Assembly: GCA_016707605.1 (NCBI GenBank)
Contig: JADJHJ010000009.1
Location: 124,001-188,000, forward strand
Direction of reading: 5' to 3'
DNA from: Candidatus Promineofilum glycogenicum
GTDB lineage: Bacteria > Chloroflexota > Anaerolineae > Promineifilales > Promineifilaceae
DNA: 64,000 nucleotides
In this document: one piece after another, positions 26,969-35,729 of the stretch
Numbering within the stretch: the stretch's first letter is position 1
Layout: every line of letters begins with the position of its first letter
Program-made: the position numbers and the translations under genes
The notes under the pieces: model-generated
The model's input: only the letters and a program-made list of their open reading frames with translations
The model's database searches: none
What the model was told of the DNA's origin: nothing

Positions 26969-28192
26969 TTAATCCGTCCGTGGATTGGCGGCCGGAGCCG
27001 GCGCTTCGTCGCGGTAGGTCAGCCGCAGCAGCGGCGGCGTCACCAAAGTGGCGACGATGACCATGAATACAACGCCAGAGAATATCTCCTGGCTGATCAG
27101 GCCGGCGCCCAGGGCAACCGAGGCGACGATGAGGCCGACCTCGCCGCGCGAGATCATGCCCACGCCCAGGCGCAGGCTGTCGCGCCGGTCAAAGCCGCCG
27201 GCCAGCGCGCCCAGGCCGCTGCCGATCACCTTGGTGAAGATGGCAACTACGGTCAGGGCAATGGCCAGGAACCAGGCCGTGCCGCTGATGGCCCGCAGGT
27301 TCGCTTGCAGGCCGATGTTGACCAGAAATATGGGCACAAACAGGCCATAGGCCAGCGAGGCCAGACTGTGCTCGATTTGGCGGTCGTAAGCGGTGCGGGC
27401 CAGGAACAGGCCGGCCATGAACGCGCCGGTGATGGCCGCCATGCCGCCCAGCGCCTCCGACGCCCAGGCGAACACAAAACAGATGACCAGGGCCGCCGTG
27501 GGCACAGCCTGGCTGACGGGCAATTCCTCGACGCGGGCCATCAGCCACGGCACAACGAACAGTCCTACGCCCGTGGCCCCGGCCAAAAACAGAACCATCC
27601 GCAGCAGGATGACGGCGAGGCCCGCCCCGCCCTCGGCCGCGCCGAAGACGACCGACGCGCCGGAGAGCAGCAGGACGACGAGGATGTCGTCGAAGACGGC
27701 CGCGCCCAATAGACCCAACCCGACTTTGGTGCGCAGCACGCCCAACTCCATCAGCGTCTGGGCCGAGATGCTGACGCTGGTGGCCGAGAGGGCCAGGCCG
27801 ATGAAGATCGCCTCGACCGTCTCGACGCCGAATAGCCGGGCGGTGATGAAGCCGCCGGCCAATGGCACGACGACGCCCAACGTGCCGGCCAGTCCGGCCA
27901 CCCGTCCCGAGCGCAGCAGATCGCGCAAGTCCAGCTCCAGACCGGCCAGGAACATCAGCAAAATGACGCCGATCTCGGCGAAGAGGGTCAGCGACGCCGC
28001 CAGATGTTCGTCGCCGCCCAACAGCGGCCACGCGCCGAGCATGTTGAGCAGCGTCGGCCCCAGAATGATGCCGACCAGCAACTCGCCCAGCACCGACGGC
28101 TGGCCCAGGCGGATGCTGGCGTAGCCGCCCACCTTGGCGGCGACGAGGACGACGACCACCGCGGCCAGGAAATTCAGTAGTTCGCTATCCAT
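26969..28192 (-). CDS. Kef/CPA2-type sodium or potassium/proton antiporter
   Basis: 407 residues from ATG 28192 (MDSELLNFLAAVVVVLVAAK). About twelve membrane segments with CPA2 landmarks: SVLGELLVGIILGPTLLNML near 45, LFAEIGVILLMFLAGLELDL near 80, and SMISRGEVGLI near 345 (here VGMISRGEVGLIVASVALG). It ends after the membrane domain, without a TrkA-N nucleotide-binding domain, so regulation may come from the PII-like neighbour. Its start overlaps the aconitase X stop by eight bases, indicating coupled translation. Confidence 0.92.
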   Translation of the reverse strand: MDSELLNFLAAVVVVLVAAKVGGYASIRLGQPSVLGELLVGIILGPTLLNMLGAWPLLGGDEHLAASLTLFAEIGVILLMFLAGLELDLRDLLRSGRVAGLAGTLGVVVPLAGGFITARLFGVETVEAIFIGLALSATSVSISAQTLMELGVLRTKVGLGLLGAAVFDDILVVLLLSGASVVFGAAEGGAGLAVILLRMVLFLAGATGVGLFVVPWLMARVEELPVSQAVPTAALVICFVFAWASEALGGMAAITGAFMAGLFLARTAYDRQIEHSLASLAYGLFVPIFLVNIGLQANLRAISGTAWFLAIALTVVAIFTKVIGSGLGALAGGFDRRDSLRLGVGMISRGEVGLIVASVALGAGLISQEIFSGVVFMVIVATLVTPPLLRLTYRDEAPAPAANPRTD

Positions 28193-29981
28193 ACGGCTCG
28201 ACCTCCACGAGTTCCAGCGTGACCACCGCACCGCGCCGTGTCAGGCGTACCCGGTCGCCGCTGCGCAGGCCGCGGGTTACGTCGCTGTCGAAGCTGTGGG
28301 CATAGGGGATGCCCTCCAGCGAGCAGGCGGGCACGGTCTGCTGATCAATCTCACTGTTGACAATGGCAATAGGGCCGACGCCGCGGTAGTGAAGCTCCAG
28401 CAGGACGTAGGGGGCGACGCTGGAACCGGTTCCACGGGGGAAGATGGCGATCTTGCCGGCCAGGCTCTGGCCGTTGGCGGGGTGGTCTTCCTCCTCGATG
28501 ACGCCGGTCAGCCGGTTGACGTAGCCCAGGAAGGTGATGGGTGTGTCCGTCACCAGCGCTTCGCCCTCGATAGTGAAGTCGCCTTGCGACAGTAGGCCTT
28601 GACCGTGGCTGACGAACGCGGCGCGATCCATTTCGGCGGCTGACACGATTGGCATGGCGATGGGCACGACAGCGGCTTGCCCCGGTCGCGTGGTGGCAGA
28701 CGCGGTGACGGTGGCGACTGGCTCAGACTCAGCCAGGCGCAGCTCGCCGGTAGCCACGGCAATACAGTCGGCCAGGCGCATGACGGCCGTGGCGATGCCG
28801 TTCAGGCCGGACTTGATGTAGTGCTCGGCCTTCATGGAGTTGGTCAAGACGGAGTGCACCCACGTCTGGTCATAGGGGACGACTTCGGGGCAGGTGTTCT
28901 CCAGCAGTAGCGCCCCGGCGTCGCGGATGGCGCCGGCCAGGCCGTTGCGCTCGGCGATGGCCTTGGCCGCGGCCGAGGTGAAGACCCACAGCGGCGGCGG
29001 ATCGCCGGGCGCAGCAGGATTGGCCGACACGCGCCGGTCGCGCAGCAGCCGGGCGATGGCCGCCAGTTCGCCCAGTGACGCCTGGGGGCAGCCGAGGACG
29101 ACCAGCGACACCGGGCCGCGCGGGCGCAGCTCTTCGTAGCGCCGCGCCAGTTCGACCGGGCCGAAAGCCAGCCGGTCCTGATAGTCGCCGTCGTCGGTTG
29201 GGGCTTTGGTATAGAGCAGCGGGCAGCCGTAGTTGGCCGCCGCCGCGCTCAGCGCCTTGCGTTGCTCGTGTGACAACTCATCCGGCAGGCCGCCGATGGC
29301 CGGAATGGGGCCATAGGGCATGCGCCAGCCGGGGCGGCGCTGCTTGCCGATCCAGTCGCCCAGGACGGAGAAGTCGGTGGGGTCGTCCAGCGGCGTTGTT
29401 ACCGTGACGGCCAGGTTGGGGCGGCGCGCCGCCTCGTCCAGCAGGCCGTAGTCAGGCGCGTAGCCGGTCAGGGCGCAGGCCAGGGCCGACAGCCCCGACT
29501 CGCGGTTGGTGCGCAGCCCGCAGTAGGAGTTGGCGAAGCAGATGGCGTTGGACTCGGCCCAGGCTACCGGCGCGTCACTTTCGGCCGCGACGACCCCTTC
29601 CCACTCGTAGGGCACGCACGACTGGATGGTGCGCACGCCCAGCCGGGCATACAGTTCGATAATCTCGCGGTGGTGATCCAGGAAGTCGGGTTCGGCAATG
29701 CGCATGGCGGCGAACTGCTTTTCGTCGCAGCCGGCGGAGTTGAGCGTTGTCGGCGCGGCGATCCCTTGTCCCGGGTCGGCCGCCAGCCGGGCCAGGAACA
29801 GCCGCAGCCCCAGCCCGCCCGTCAGCGGCGAGACGCCCGACAGGTGGGCGCTGCCGATGGGCACGAGGCGCGCCGCCCCGGCCATCGCGGCCAGGTCGAG
29901 CAGCAGGCGCATGCCCATCTGTCGCGCCCGCCCCTGTTCGCCGGCCAGCATGGCCCGTTGTTCGTCGTTCAGTTCAATCAT
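28185..29981 (-). CDS. Aconitase X (AcnX), large and small domains fused; candidate phosphomevalonate dehydratase
   Basis: 598 residues. The large catalytic part (~1-430) starts MIELNDEQRAMLAGEQGRAR and has GSAHLSGVSPLTGG, TTLNSAGCD, SCVPYEWEG and ENTCPEVVPYD with cysteines for the iron-sulfur cluster. The swivel domain follows from ~455 (FTIEGEALVTDTPITFLGYV, GKIAIFPRGTGSSVAPYVLL). Known AcnX enzymes are cis-3-hydroxyproline dehydratases in bacteria and phosphomevalonate dehydratase in archaea. Being in one operon with a UbiD-family decarboxylase favours the second role. It overlaps the upstream antiporter/USP stop (ATGA) and the downstream antiporter start. Confidence 0.88.
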   Translation of the reverse strand: MIELNDEQRAMLAGEQGRARQMGMRLLLDLAAMAGAARLVPIGSAHLSGVSPLTGGLGLRLFLARLAADPGQGIAAPTTLNSAGCDEKQFAAMRIAEPDFLDHHREIIELYARLGVRTIQSCVPYEWEGVVAAESDAPVAWAESNAICFANSYCGLRTNRESGLSALACALTGYAPDYGLLDEAARRPNLAVTVTTPLDDPTDFSVLGDWIGKQRRPGWRMPYGPIPAIGGLPDELSHEQRKALSAAAANYGCPLLYTKAPTDDGDYQDRLAFGPVELARRYEELRPRGPVSLVVLGCPQASLGELAAIARLLRDRRVSANPAAPGDPPPLWVFTSAAAKAIAERNGLAGAIRDAGALLLENTCPEVVPYDQTWVHSVLTNSMKAEHYIKSGLNGIATAVMRLADCIAVATGELRLAESEPVATVTASATTRPGQAAVVPIAMPIVSAAEMDRAAFVSHGQGLLSQGDFTIEGEALVTDTPITFLGYVNRLTGVIEEEDHPANGQSLAGKIAIFPRGTGSSVAPYVLLELHYRGVGPIAIVNSEIDQQTVPACSLEGIPYAHSFDSDVTRGLRSGDRVRLTRRGAVVTLELVEVEPYG

Positions 29982-32083
29982 GGAGAGTCATAAATTCCAG
30001 TTCGCTGCCCGGTGCGCATTGCGGCCAGCCGGGCCTCGCTCGGCGCCAGGGGACGATCTGACGCCACGCCGGTTGTGGCCTGCACCCAGGTGGCGAAGAT
30101 CGGGCGCGCCTGTGCTGTGGCGCGTGCTCCGATGAACGGCGGGCGTGGTGGTCTTGCGTCACCTGGGCGATCTCCTCGCGCACGTCCCTTCGCGAATGGC
30201 CCAGGTGACACGCGTCAGCCCGGCAGCGTTGGCCCGGGCGACGGCAATACGCACCAATGTATTGCCCATCCAGTATAGCTCATTGCGCACGGATGGCTGC
30301 ATCGACTCTTCGCACGCCGCCACCAGACGCTGGTCTATGACGTAGAGAAAAACGAGAGTGGTGTCGGTCGCGCGCGCTTCGCGGATAGCCGCGGTTTGAA
30401 CGGCGGCTGCCGACCCCAGCCGGATGGCACAGATAATGTCGACGTGGGGGGTGGCCGAGGGGCCGGCGGGTGGTCGGCGAGCAACTCCAGCGCGGCCAGG
30501 CGGCGGTCCGTTTCGCTGATCAACTCCTCTTGAACCTCCAGCGAGATAAGCGCGCGCGCCGCGGCGTCGCTAACAGCGCTGCGTTCCGCCTTCAGGACGT
30601 CGGCTCTGGCCTTCAGATACATCTCCTGTTCCAGTTCGGGATAGGATTCCAGGTGGTCGCGCATGGTTCGCCTGGATTCCTCGATCTCCTCATCATAGAC
30701 GGCGCTCATTGCCTGCCACATGTCGGGGTAGAGGAAGCCTTCGTTATGGAGGCGATTCAACTCGCGGCGGCCGGCCTGCCGCGCATAGGCCAATGCCTGG
30801 CGGCGCTGGCTTTCAATGACCTGGGGCCGGCGCTGGACAAGGCCGAGTCGCTCGATGAGGCGTTCGATGGTCGTGCCCTGCACCAGAATTGTGAACAGCA
30901 CCACGCCGAACGTCATCACCTGCATCTCGGTAGCGATAGTTGCCCCGAACAAGTTGCGCTCAATCGTCAGGGCCAGGGCCAGACTGATTGCCCCCCGCAG
31001 CCCGCCCCAGAACATGACGTGCTGGTAGCGCACGGGCACGTCCATTTGATCGGGCGTCAGCCGGTTGTAGAGCGCGGCGATCAGATAGACGCTGATAGCC
31101 CGGCTGAACAGCACAGCCAAGACAGCCACGGCGATGGGCAGCGCGAATTGGAGCAGTTGCGTTATTTGTATCTCGATGCCGATGAGCAAGAACACCAGCG
31201 AGTTGGCCACAAAGGCCAGGAACTCCCAGAAGTTCTCCAGCGTGAGCCGCGTGGTTGGCGACGTGTTGCTCATGCCTATGTTGCCGACGATCAGTCCGGC
31301 GGCGACCACGGCCAGCAGCCCGCTGACGTGCAGGCTCTCGGCGGCGACGTAGGCGCCAAAGGCCAGAGCCACCGTTGTGGCCGTCTCGATCAGGTGGTCA
31401 TCAATGTTGCGCAGGATGATATAGGCGACAACGAAACCAAGCGCCAGCCCCACGCCGACGCCAACGACCGAGACGCGCAGAAACTCGACGATGGCCCCGA
31501 CAAGGCTGAACGCCGGGGCGTTGTCGGTCACCAGCATCGCCGTAGCCGCGGCGATCGTCAGGTTGAAAACAACGATGGCCACGCCATCGTTGAACAGGCT
31601 TTCACCTTCCACCAGAAGGCTGAGGCGTTTGCTGACCCCCAGGCTCTTGAAAAAAGCGATCACGGCTACCGGATCGGTGGCGGCGATGAGCGCGCCGAAG
31701 GCCAGCGCGCCAAGCATGGGAATATCCAGCAGTTGAAAGACGAGGCCGCCGACGATGAACGTGCTCAACAGTGTGCCGCCAATGGCCAACAGCAGCACCA
31801 ACGGCATGTCGCCGCGCAGATCGCGCCACTTGATATTGAGAGTCGCCTCAAACACCAGCGGCGGCACGAGCACGGCCAGGATCAAGTCGCTGCTGACGTT
31901 GAACGTGATGAAACTGGGGACGAGAGCCAACGCCAGCCCGGCGACGACCAGAGCCACCGTGTAGGGTAGGCGGATGCGACGGATGAGAATCGCCACCAGG
32001 GCCGCGGCGGTGAGCAGCAGGACGAAACCGATCTCCTGCTCAATCAGCCCGCCCCTCTGCGCGGCATGGGTCGAAAGCGTCAT
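29978..32083 (-). CDS. NhaP/CPA1-type Na+/H+ antiporter fused to a universal-stress-like domain; three bases missing
   Basis: Residues ~1-420 are a twelve-segment CPA1 antiporter (LVPPLVFEATLNIKWRDLR, FGALIAATDPVAVIAFFKSL, MFWGGLRGAISLALAL). A cytoplasmic helical part (~425-535) ends LAALELLADHP. The next frame continues PHVDIICAIRLGSAAAVQTA, DTTLVFLYVIDQRLVAACEE and NTLVRIAVARANAAGLTRV, a UspA-like domain; it shifts again near 30187 (VREEIAQVTQDHHARR) and near 30145 (ARATAQARPIFATWVQATTG) and ends at 29978 in an ATGA overlap with AcnX. Restoring one base at each of three sites (about 30465, 30187, 30145) gives a single ~702-residue protein. Without that, the first open frame ends at 30335. 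Confidence 0.78.
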
Positions 32084-32093
32084 TGCCGGTTGA

Positions 32094-33419
32094 TCAGGGA
32101 CGGGACGGCCGTAGATAGTGGCTCAGGTCAACGCGGCCATACTGGCCGCGCTGGTACTTGCCGCGGTCGTCGCCCCAGGGGATAGTGCAATCGAGGCCCA
32201 TCTTGGCCGTGGTGCTCTTGCGGCCGGGCACGTGGGTTCCCGACGGGTCGAGCGAACTGCCCGGCTGGTCGGTGAAGACGATCAGATCGCGGTCGGCCTG
32301 GAAGCGTGTGGCCAGCGCCCATTCGACCTGCGCCGGGTCATAGATATCCACGTCGCCATCCACCACCCAGACGTGCTTCAGCGAGCCGTGGCCGCGAAAG
32401 GCGGCTTCGATGGCCCGGCGGCCGTCGTCCGGCCCCTGCTTGTCGATCTGCACCACGGCGTGGAGCCACGACGCGCCGCCGGGGGTGATGACCGCGCCGG
32501 TGCAGCGCGTCACCTCGTTGACGGCGGCGAAGATGGTCGGCTCCTTGGGCATGCCCATCAGCAGCTTGTGCTCCAGCCCGCCCGGCAGCAGGGCGTGGAA
32601 GATGGGATTGCGGCGGTGGGTCATCAGGTCGATTTCGATGACCGGCTGCTGGCGGGTGATGTCCATCGTCTCGGTCAGGTCCATGAACGGCCCTTCGCTG
32701 ACCAGCCGTTTGGTGATTCGCCCTTCAAGGACGATTTCGGCCTCGGCCGGCACGCGCAGGTCGTTGGTCAGACAGTTGACCAGCGGCGTGGGCGACAGGG
32801 CGTTGGCCACGGCCAGCTCGTCCACGCCCGGCGGCGGCGACATCGACGCCGCCAGATGGACGCCCAGCGAGACGCCGATGCAGATGGCCACGGGCAGGTC
32901 GCCGTCGCTCTTCTGCCAGGCGTTGTAAGTGCCGCGATTCTCGACGATGCGCGCGGCGAAGTGGCGCTCGTCCAGCCGCAGCAGGCGGTGGTAGCACATG
33001 TTGCCGCCCAGGTCGGGATCGCGCACGATGACGACGGCGCTGGCGATGTAGTGGCCGGCGTCCTGGGGCAGATGGAGCAGAATGGGCAATTGATTCAGGT
33101 CAACGTCTTCGACGACGACTTCCTGGCAGGGGGCGGCGTCGGCCGCCGGTGGGTCGATGGGCTGGGCGATGGCGCGGGCCAGATGACGCAGCAGGTCGGG
33201 CGCGGCTACGTCCAGGTCGAGGCTGAAGTAGGCGCGGTCGGAACACGGCCCGGCGCAGACGCGCCAGCCGGGGTAGCCGGCGACGTGGTTGAACAGCACC
33301 GGCCGCCCCTCCAGGGCATGGGCTACGTCGGCCAGCTCGTACGTCGTAGCCACCGGCCGGTCAATGGTGACCAGATAGCCGGCGCGGTCAGCCTTCTCAA
33401 TAAAGCGGCGAAAGCTCAT
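32094..33419 (-). CDS. UbiD-family decarboxylase; candidate anhydromevalonate-phosphate decarboxylase
   Basis: 441 residues from ATG 33419 (MSFRRFIEKADRAGYLVTID) with a good AGGAAGG site. UbiD enzymes use prenylated FMN; the conserved core is visible as NMCYHRLLRLDERHFAARI, ASMSPPPGVDELAVANAL, EIVLEGRITKRLVSEGPFMD and GLDCTIPWGDDRGKYQRGQY near the C-terminus. N-terminus and the VVDGDVDIYDPAQVEWALATR stretch resemble the archaeal UbiD group acting in the mevalonate pathway. It leads a five-gene operon with AcnX, 10 bases before the antiporter. UbiX, needed for the cofactor, is not in the window. Confidence 0.87.
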   Translation of the reverse strand: MSFRRFIEKADRAGYLVTIDRPVATTYELADVAHALEGRPVLFNHVAGYPGWRVCAGPCSDRAYFSLDLDVAAPDLLRHLARAIAQPIDPPAADAAPCQEVVVEDVDLNQLPILLHLPQDAGHYIASAVVIVRDPDLGGNMCYHRLLRLDERHFAARIVENRGTYNAWQKSDGDLPVAICIGVSLGVHLAASMSPPPGVDELAVANALSPTPLVNCLTNDLRVPAEAEIVLEGRITKRLVSEGPFMDLTETMDITRQQPVIEIDLMTHRRNPIFHALLPGGLEHKLLMGMPKEPTIFAAVNEVTRCTGAVITPGGASWLHAVVQIDKQGPDDGRRAIEAAFRGHGSLKHVWVVDGDVDIYDPAQVEWALATRFQADRDLIVFTDQPGSSLDPSGTHVPGRKSTTAKMGLDCTIPWGDDRGKYQRGQYGRVDLSHYLRPSRP

Positions 33420-33446
33420 GGGTGTCGTTTCCTTCCTCGCGGACGT

Positions 33447-33474
33447 ATTATAGATGGGAGTGGGGGCGCGGCAA
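33447..33474 (-). promoter_or_regulatory. Promoter of the ubiD-acnX operon
   Basis: Minus strand TTGCCG (33474-33469), 16 bp, TATAAT (33452-33447), about 28 bases upstream of the ATG with a ribosome site between. Confidence 0.6.
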
Positions 33475-33939
33475 CCGGGTGGCATGTTGCGCGATTTGCC
33501 AAATCGCGTTACGCAAGGCGGGGTCTGGTCTGGCTTGGCTGGGCGCTGGCGCGACTTGGCCTGCAACGCCTTCGCCGGGGCGGGTCATCGTTGCCCCGCG
33601 CCGCCCACGCGCCCCGCCGCTCGCCCCACGGTCACCTGCCGGGCGAAGCGGCGACCGCTGCCCCCAGGGACGCTGGTGGTGCTGGTCAAGCTGAACGTGC
33701 GCACCGGGCCGGGCGTCGGCTATGAGCGGGTCGGCTCCTTGCTGCCCGACGACACGGCCATCATCCTGGGCCGCGACCCGGCCAGCGAGTGGTGGCGCAT
33801 CGTTTGCCCGCCGGACATGGCCGGCGGCACGTGCTGGGTGTCGGGCGACAGCCGCTATACGCGAGCGGAGAGCGCCGGCGCGGTCTCCACGGCCGTCGTG
33901 CCGGCGACGCTGACGGTGCAACCGATTGAGCAGCCCTAG
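33454..33939 (+). CDS. SH3b-domain protein, N-terminus uncertain
   Basis: Only the C-terminal ~90 residues are convincing: an SH3b domain (LNVRTGPGVGYERVGSLLPD, then EWWRIVCPPDMAGGTCWVSG) from about 33670, followed by a Thr/Val tail ending TVQPIEQP. Upstream the frame runs through a GCGATTTGCC palindrome and lacks protein character, so the true N-terminus may be lost to a frameshift, or the start may lie near 33560-33680. Such domains usually bind cell-wall or surface partners. Ends at a strong terminator. Confidence 0.55.
   Translation: MGVGARQPGGMLRDLPNRVTQGGVWSGLAGRWRDLACNAFAGAGHRCPAPPTRPAARPTVTCRAKRRPLPPGTLVVLVKLNVRTGPGVGYERVGSLLPDDTAIILGRDPASEWWRIVCPPDMAGGTCWVSGDSRYTRAESAGAVSTAVVPATLTVQPIEQP
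33485..33515. repeat. GCGATTTGCCAAATCGC palindrome, single copy
   Basis: GTTGCGCGATTTGCCAAATC GCGTTACGC; same family as 4653 and 13687. Confidence 0.8.
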
Positions 33940-33950
33940 GGAAAAAGGGC

Positions 33951-33985
33951 GCTCCCCCTGTCCTGCGAAACAGGGGGAGCTTCAG
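33951..33985. terminator. Terminator hairpin between SH3b gene and ftsZ
   Basis: GCTCCCCCTG-TCCTGCGAAA-CAGGGGGAGC; the convergent arrangement suits both genes, though T-tracts are poor. Confidence 0.65.
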
Positions 33986-34062
33986 AGAGGGGATGTAGCC
34001 TGCAAACCAACTAAGTTAGCGGCCTGGCCCACAGCGGGCGCGGCCGATCGGTAAGTCAAGAA

Positions 34063-35217
34063 TTAGCGCCGGCGCAAGAAGGCGGGCACGTCCAGGTTGC
34101 CGGGCATGAAGCGGGCCGGCGTTTCCGGGACAACCGGCTCCTCGATGCGCTCGACCGGGCGCGTCGGCCGTTGGTCGTGCTCGGCGCGTTCGGCGGCGCG
34201 TACCTGGCGGGCGGCCGTCTCGAACAGGCCGGTGTCGCTGTGCTGGAGCATCTGGCGGCGCAGTTGCGTCTGGTCGAAGCGCGTGGCGATGACGGTGATG
34301 CGCACCTCGTCGCCCATCTCCTCATCGATGACCGCGCCGAAGATGACGTTGGCATCGGGATGGGTGGTCTCGCGGATGATCTCGGCCGCCTGATTGACCT
34401 CGTACAGGCTCAGCGTCGCGCCGCCGGTGATGTTGAACAGCACGCCCTGCGCGCCGTCGATGGTCACGTCGAGCAGCCGCGAACTGATCGCCTGTTCGGC
34501 GGCGATGCGCGCCCGGTCTTCGCCCGTGCCGCGGCCGACGGCCATCAGCGCCGCGCCGCCCTGACTCATGATCGTCTTCACGTCGGCGAAGTCGAGATTG
34601 ATCAGGCCGGGAGTCGTGATCAGTTCGGTAATACCCTGGATGCCCTGGCGCAACACGTCGTCGGCCAGTTGAAAAGACTCTTGCAACGACATGCGCTTGT
34701 CGGTGATGTCCAACAGGCGGTCGTTGGGAATGATGATCAGCGTGTCCACGTGCTGCTGAAGTTGTTCGAGGCCGCGGTCGGCCGCTTGCGAGCGCCGGCT
34801 GCCCTCGAAGTGGAACGGGCGGGTGACGACGCCGATGGTCAGCGCGCCCATTTCGCGGGCCACACGCGCCACCACCGGGGCCGCGCCGGTTCCCGTGCCG
34901 CCGCCCATGCCGGCAGTGACAAAGACCATATCGGCCCCTTGCAAGATGGACTGCACCTCATCGATCGATTCCGTGGCTGCTTTCTCGCCCTGGTCGGAAT
35001 AACCCCCGGCGCCCAGGCCGCGCGTCAGTTTGTCGCCGATGCGCACCCGCACCGGCGCGTTGGATAGAGATAACGCCTGATTGTCCGTGTTGACGGCGAC
35101 AAAGTCTACGCCTTTGACGCCCTCGGCAATCATGCGGTTGATGGCGTTATTACCCGCACCCCCGACACCGACGACACGGATGCTGGCGGCGCTATCCGTA
35201 TTCGTGTTTCGTTGCAT
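34063..35217 (-). CDS. ftsZ: Cell division GTPase FtsZ
   Basis: 384 residues. Tubulin-like GTPase that builds the division ring. N-terminal nucleotide site VVGVGGAGNNAINRM near residue 15, tubulin signature GMGGGTGTGAAPV near 104, T7 region and C-terminal domain (LFNITGGATLSLYEVNQAAE), then a short linker with ERAEHDQRPTRPVE and the conserved tail NLDVPAFLRRR for partner binding. Start MQRNTNTDSAAS. No ftsA or ftsQ is adjacent; a small HTH gene lies upstream on the same strand. Confidence 0.98.
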   Translation of the reverse strand: MQRNTNTDSAASIRVVGVGGAGNNAINRMIAEGVKGVDFVAVNTDNQALSLSNAPVRVRIGDKLTRGLGAGGYSDQGEKAATESIDEVQSILQGADMVFVTAGMGGGTGTGAAPVVARVAREMGALTIGVVTRPFHFEGSRRSQAADRGLEQLQQHVDTLIIIPNDRLLDITDKRMSLQESFQLADDVLRQGIQGITELITTPGLINLDFADVKTIMSQGGAALMAVGRGTGEDRARIAAEQAISSRLLDVTIDGAQGVLFNITGGATLSLYEVNQAAEIIRETTHPDANVIFGAVIDEEMGDEVRITVIATRFDQTQLRRQMLQHSDTGLFETAARQVRAAERAEHDQRPTRPVERIEEPVVPETPARFMPGNLDVPAFLRRR

Positions 35218-35286
35218 CCTCTTTTATCCCCTTCCTCGTTAGGTGGTGAGCAAAGAGCAATGACGACGCCGGATGCGTCAGCAGGG

Positions 35287-35499
35287 TTAGAAAAGCGTCG
35301 CCTTATTGCCGGGGCGACCATCATAGCCACTGGCGAATTGCTCCAGTACTGACTTCTCGACCAGCCACTTGTTCCCGAACTTGATCGCCGGCAGCTTGCC
35401 GTCCCGTATGAGACGGCGCACCGACTCGGGATGGATTCCTAACCGCTTGCTAACTTGATCGACATCGGCATAGTTTTCCAGTAACGTCTCTTTACTCAT
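35287..35499 (-). CDS. Small helix-turn-helix (excisionase/MerR-like) DNA-binding protein
   Basis: 70 residues: DVDQVSKRLGIHPESVRRLI and RDGKLPAIKFGNKWLVEK form the winged HTH_17 fold (helix-turn-helix plus wing). Upstream of ftsZ and of many ACAACA direct/inverted repeats, so it may regulate itself or ftsZ. No integrase nearby, so a phage excisionase role is unlikely. Confidence 0.8.
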   Translation of the reverse strand: MSKETLLENYADVDQVSKRLGIHPESVRRLIRDGKLPAIKFGNKWLVEKSVLEQFASGYDGRPGNKATLF

Positions 35500-35729
35500 G
35501 GCCTATCTCCGCTGACAAGGAACGGCTCCTCTTCCCAGAAACCGCGCCACTACTGTTGTCATGCGGGATATTACAACATATTGCAACAATACAACAGTAA
35601 AAGGCGTAAGTCAATGGTACTACTCTCTCAGTAGAATGTTTTTACATCGACTTTTTCTCTGACATTTAGCCCGGTCGTTTTGAACAGGCCGGCAGGAAGC
35701 GGTTAGATTGACTGGCTGGTGGAGGCTAG
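35500..35729. promoter_or_regulatory. AT-rich control region with ACAACA repeats
   Basis: TACTGTTGT (35551-35559) is the inverse of ACAACAGTA (35591-35599), with further ACAACA / GCAACA units between (35571-35589). A likely operator array in front of the HTH gene. No gene seen. Confidence 0.5.
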
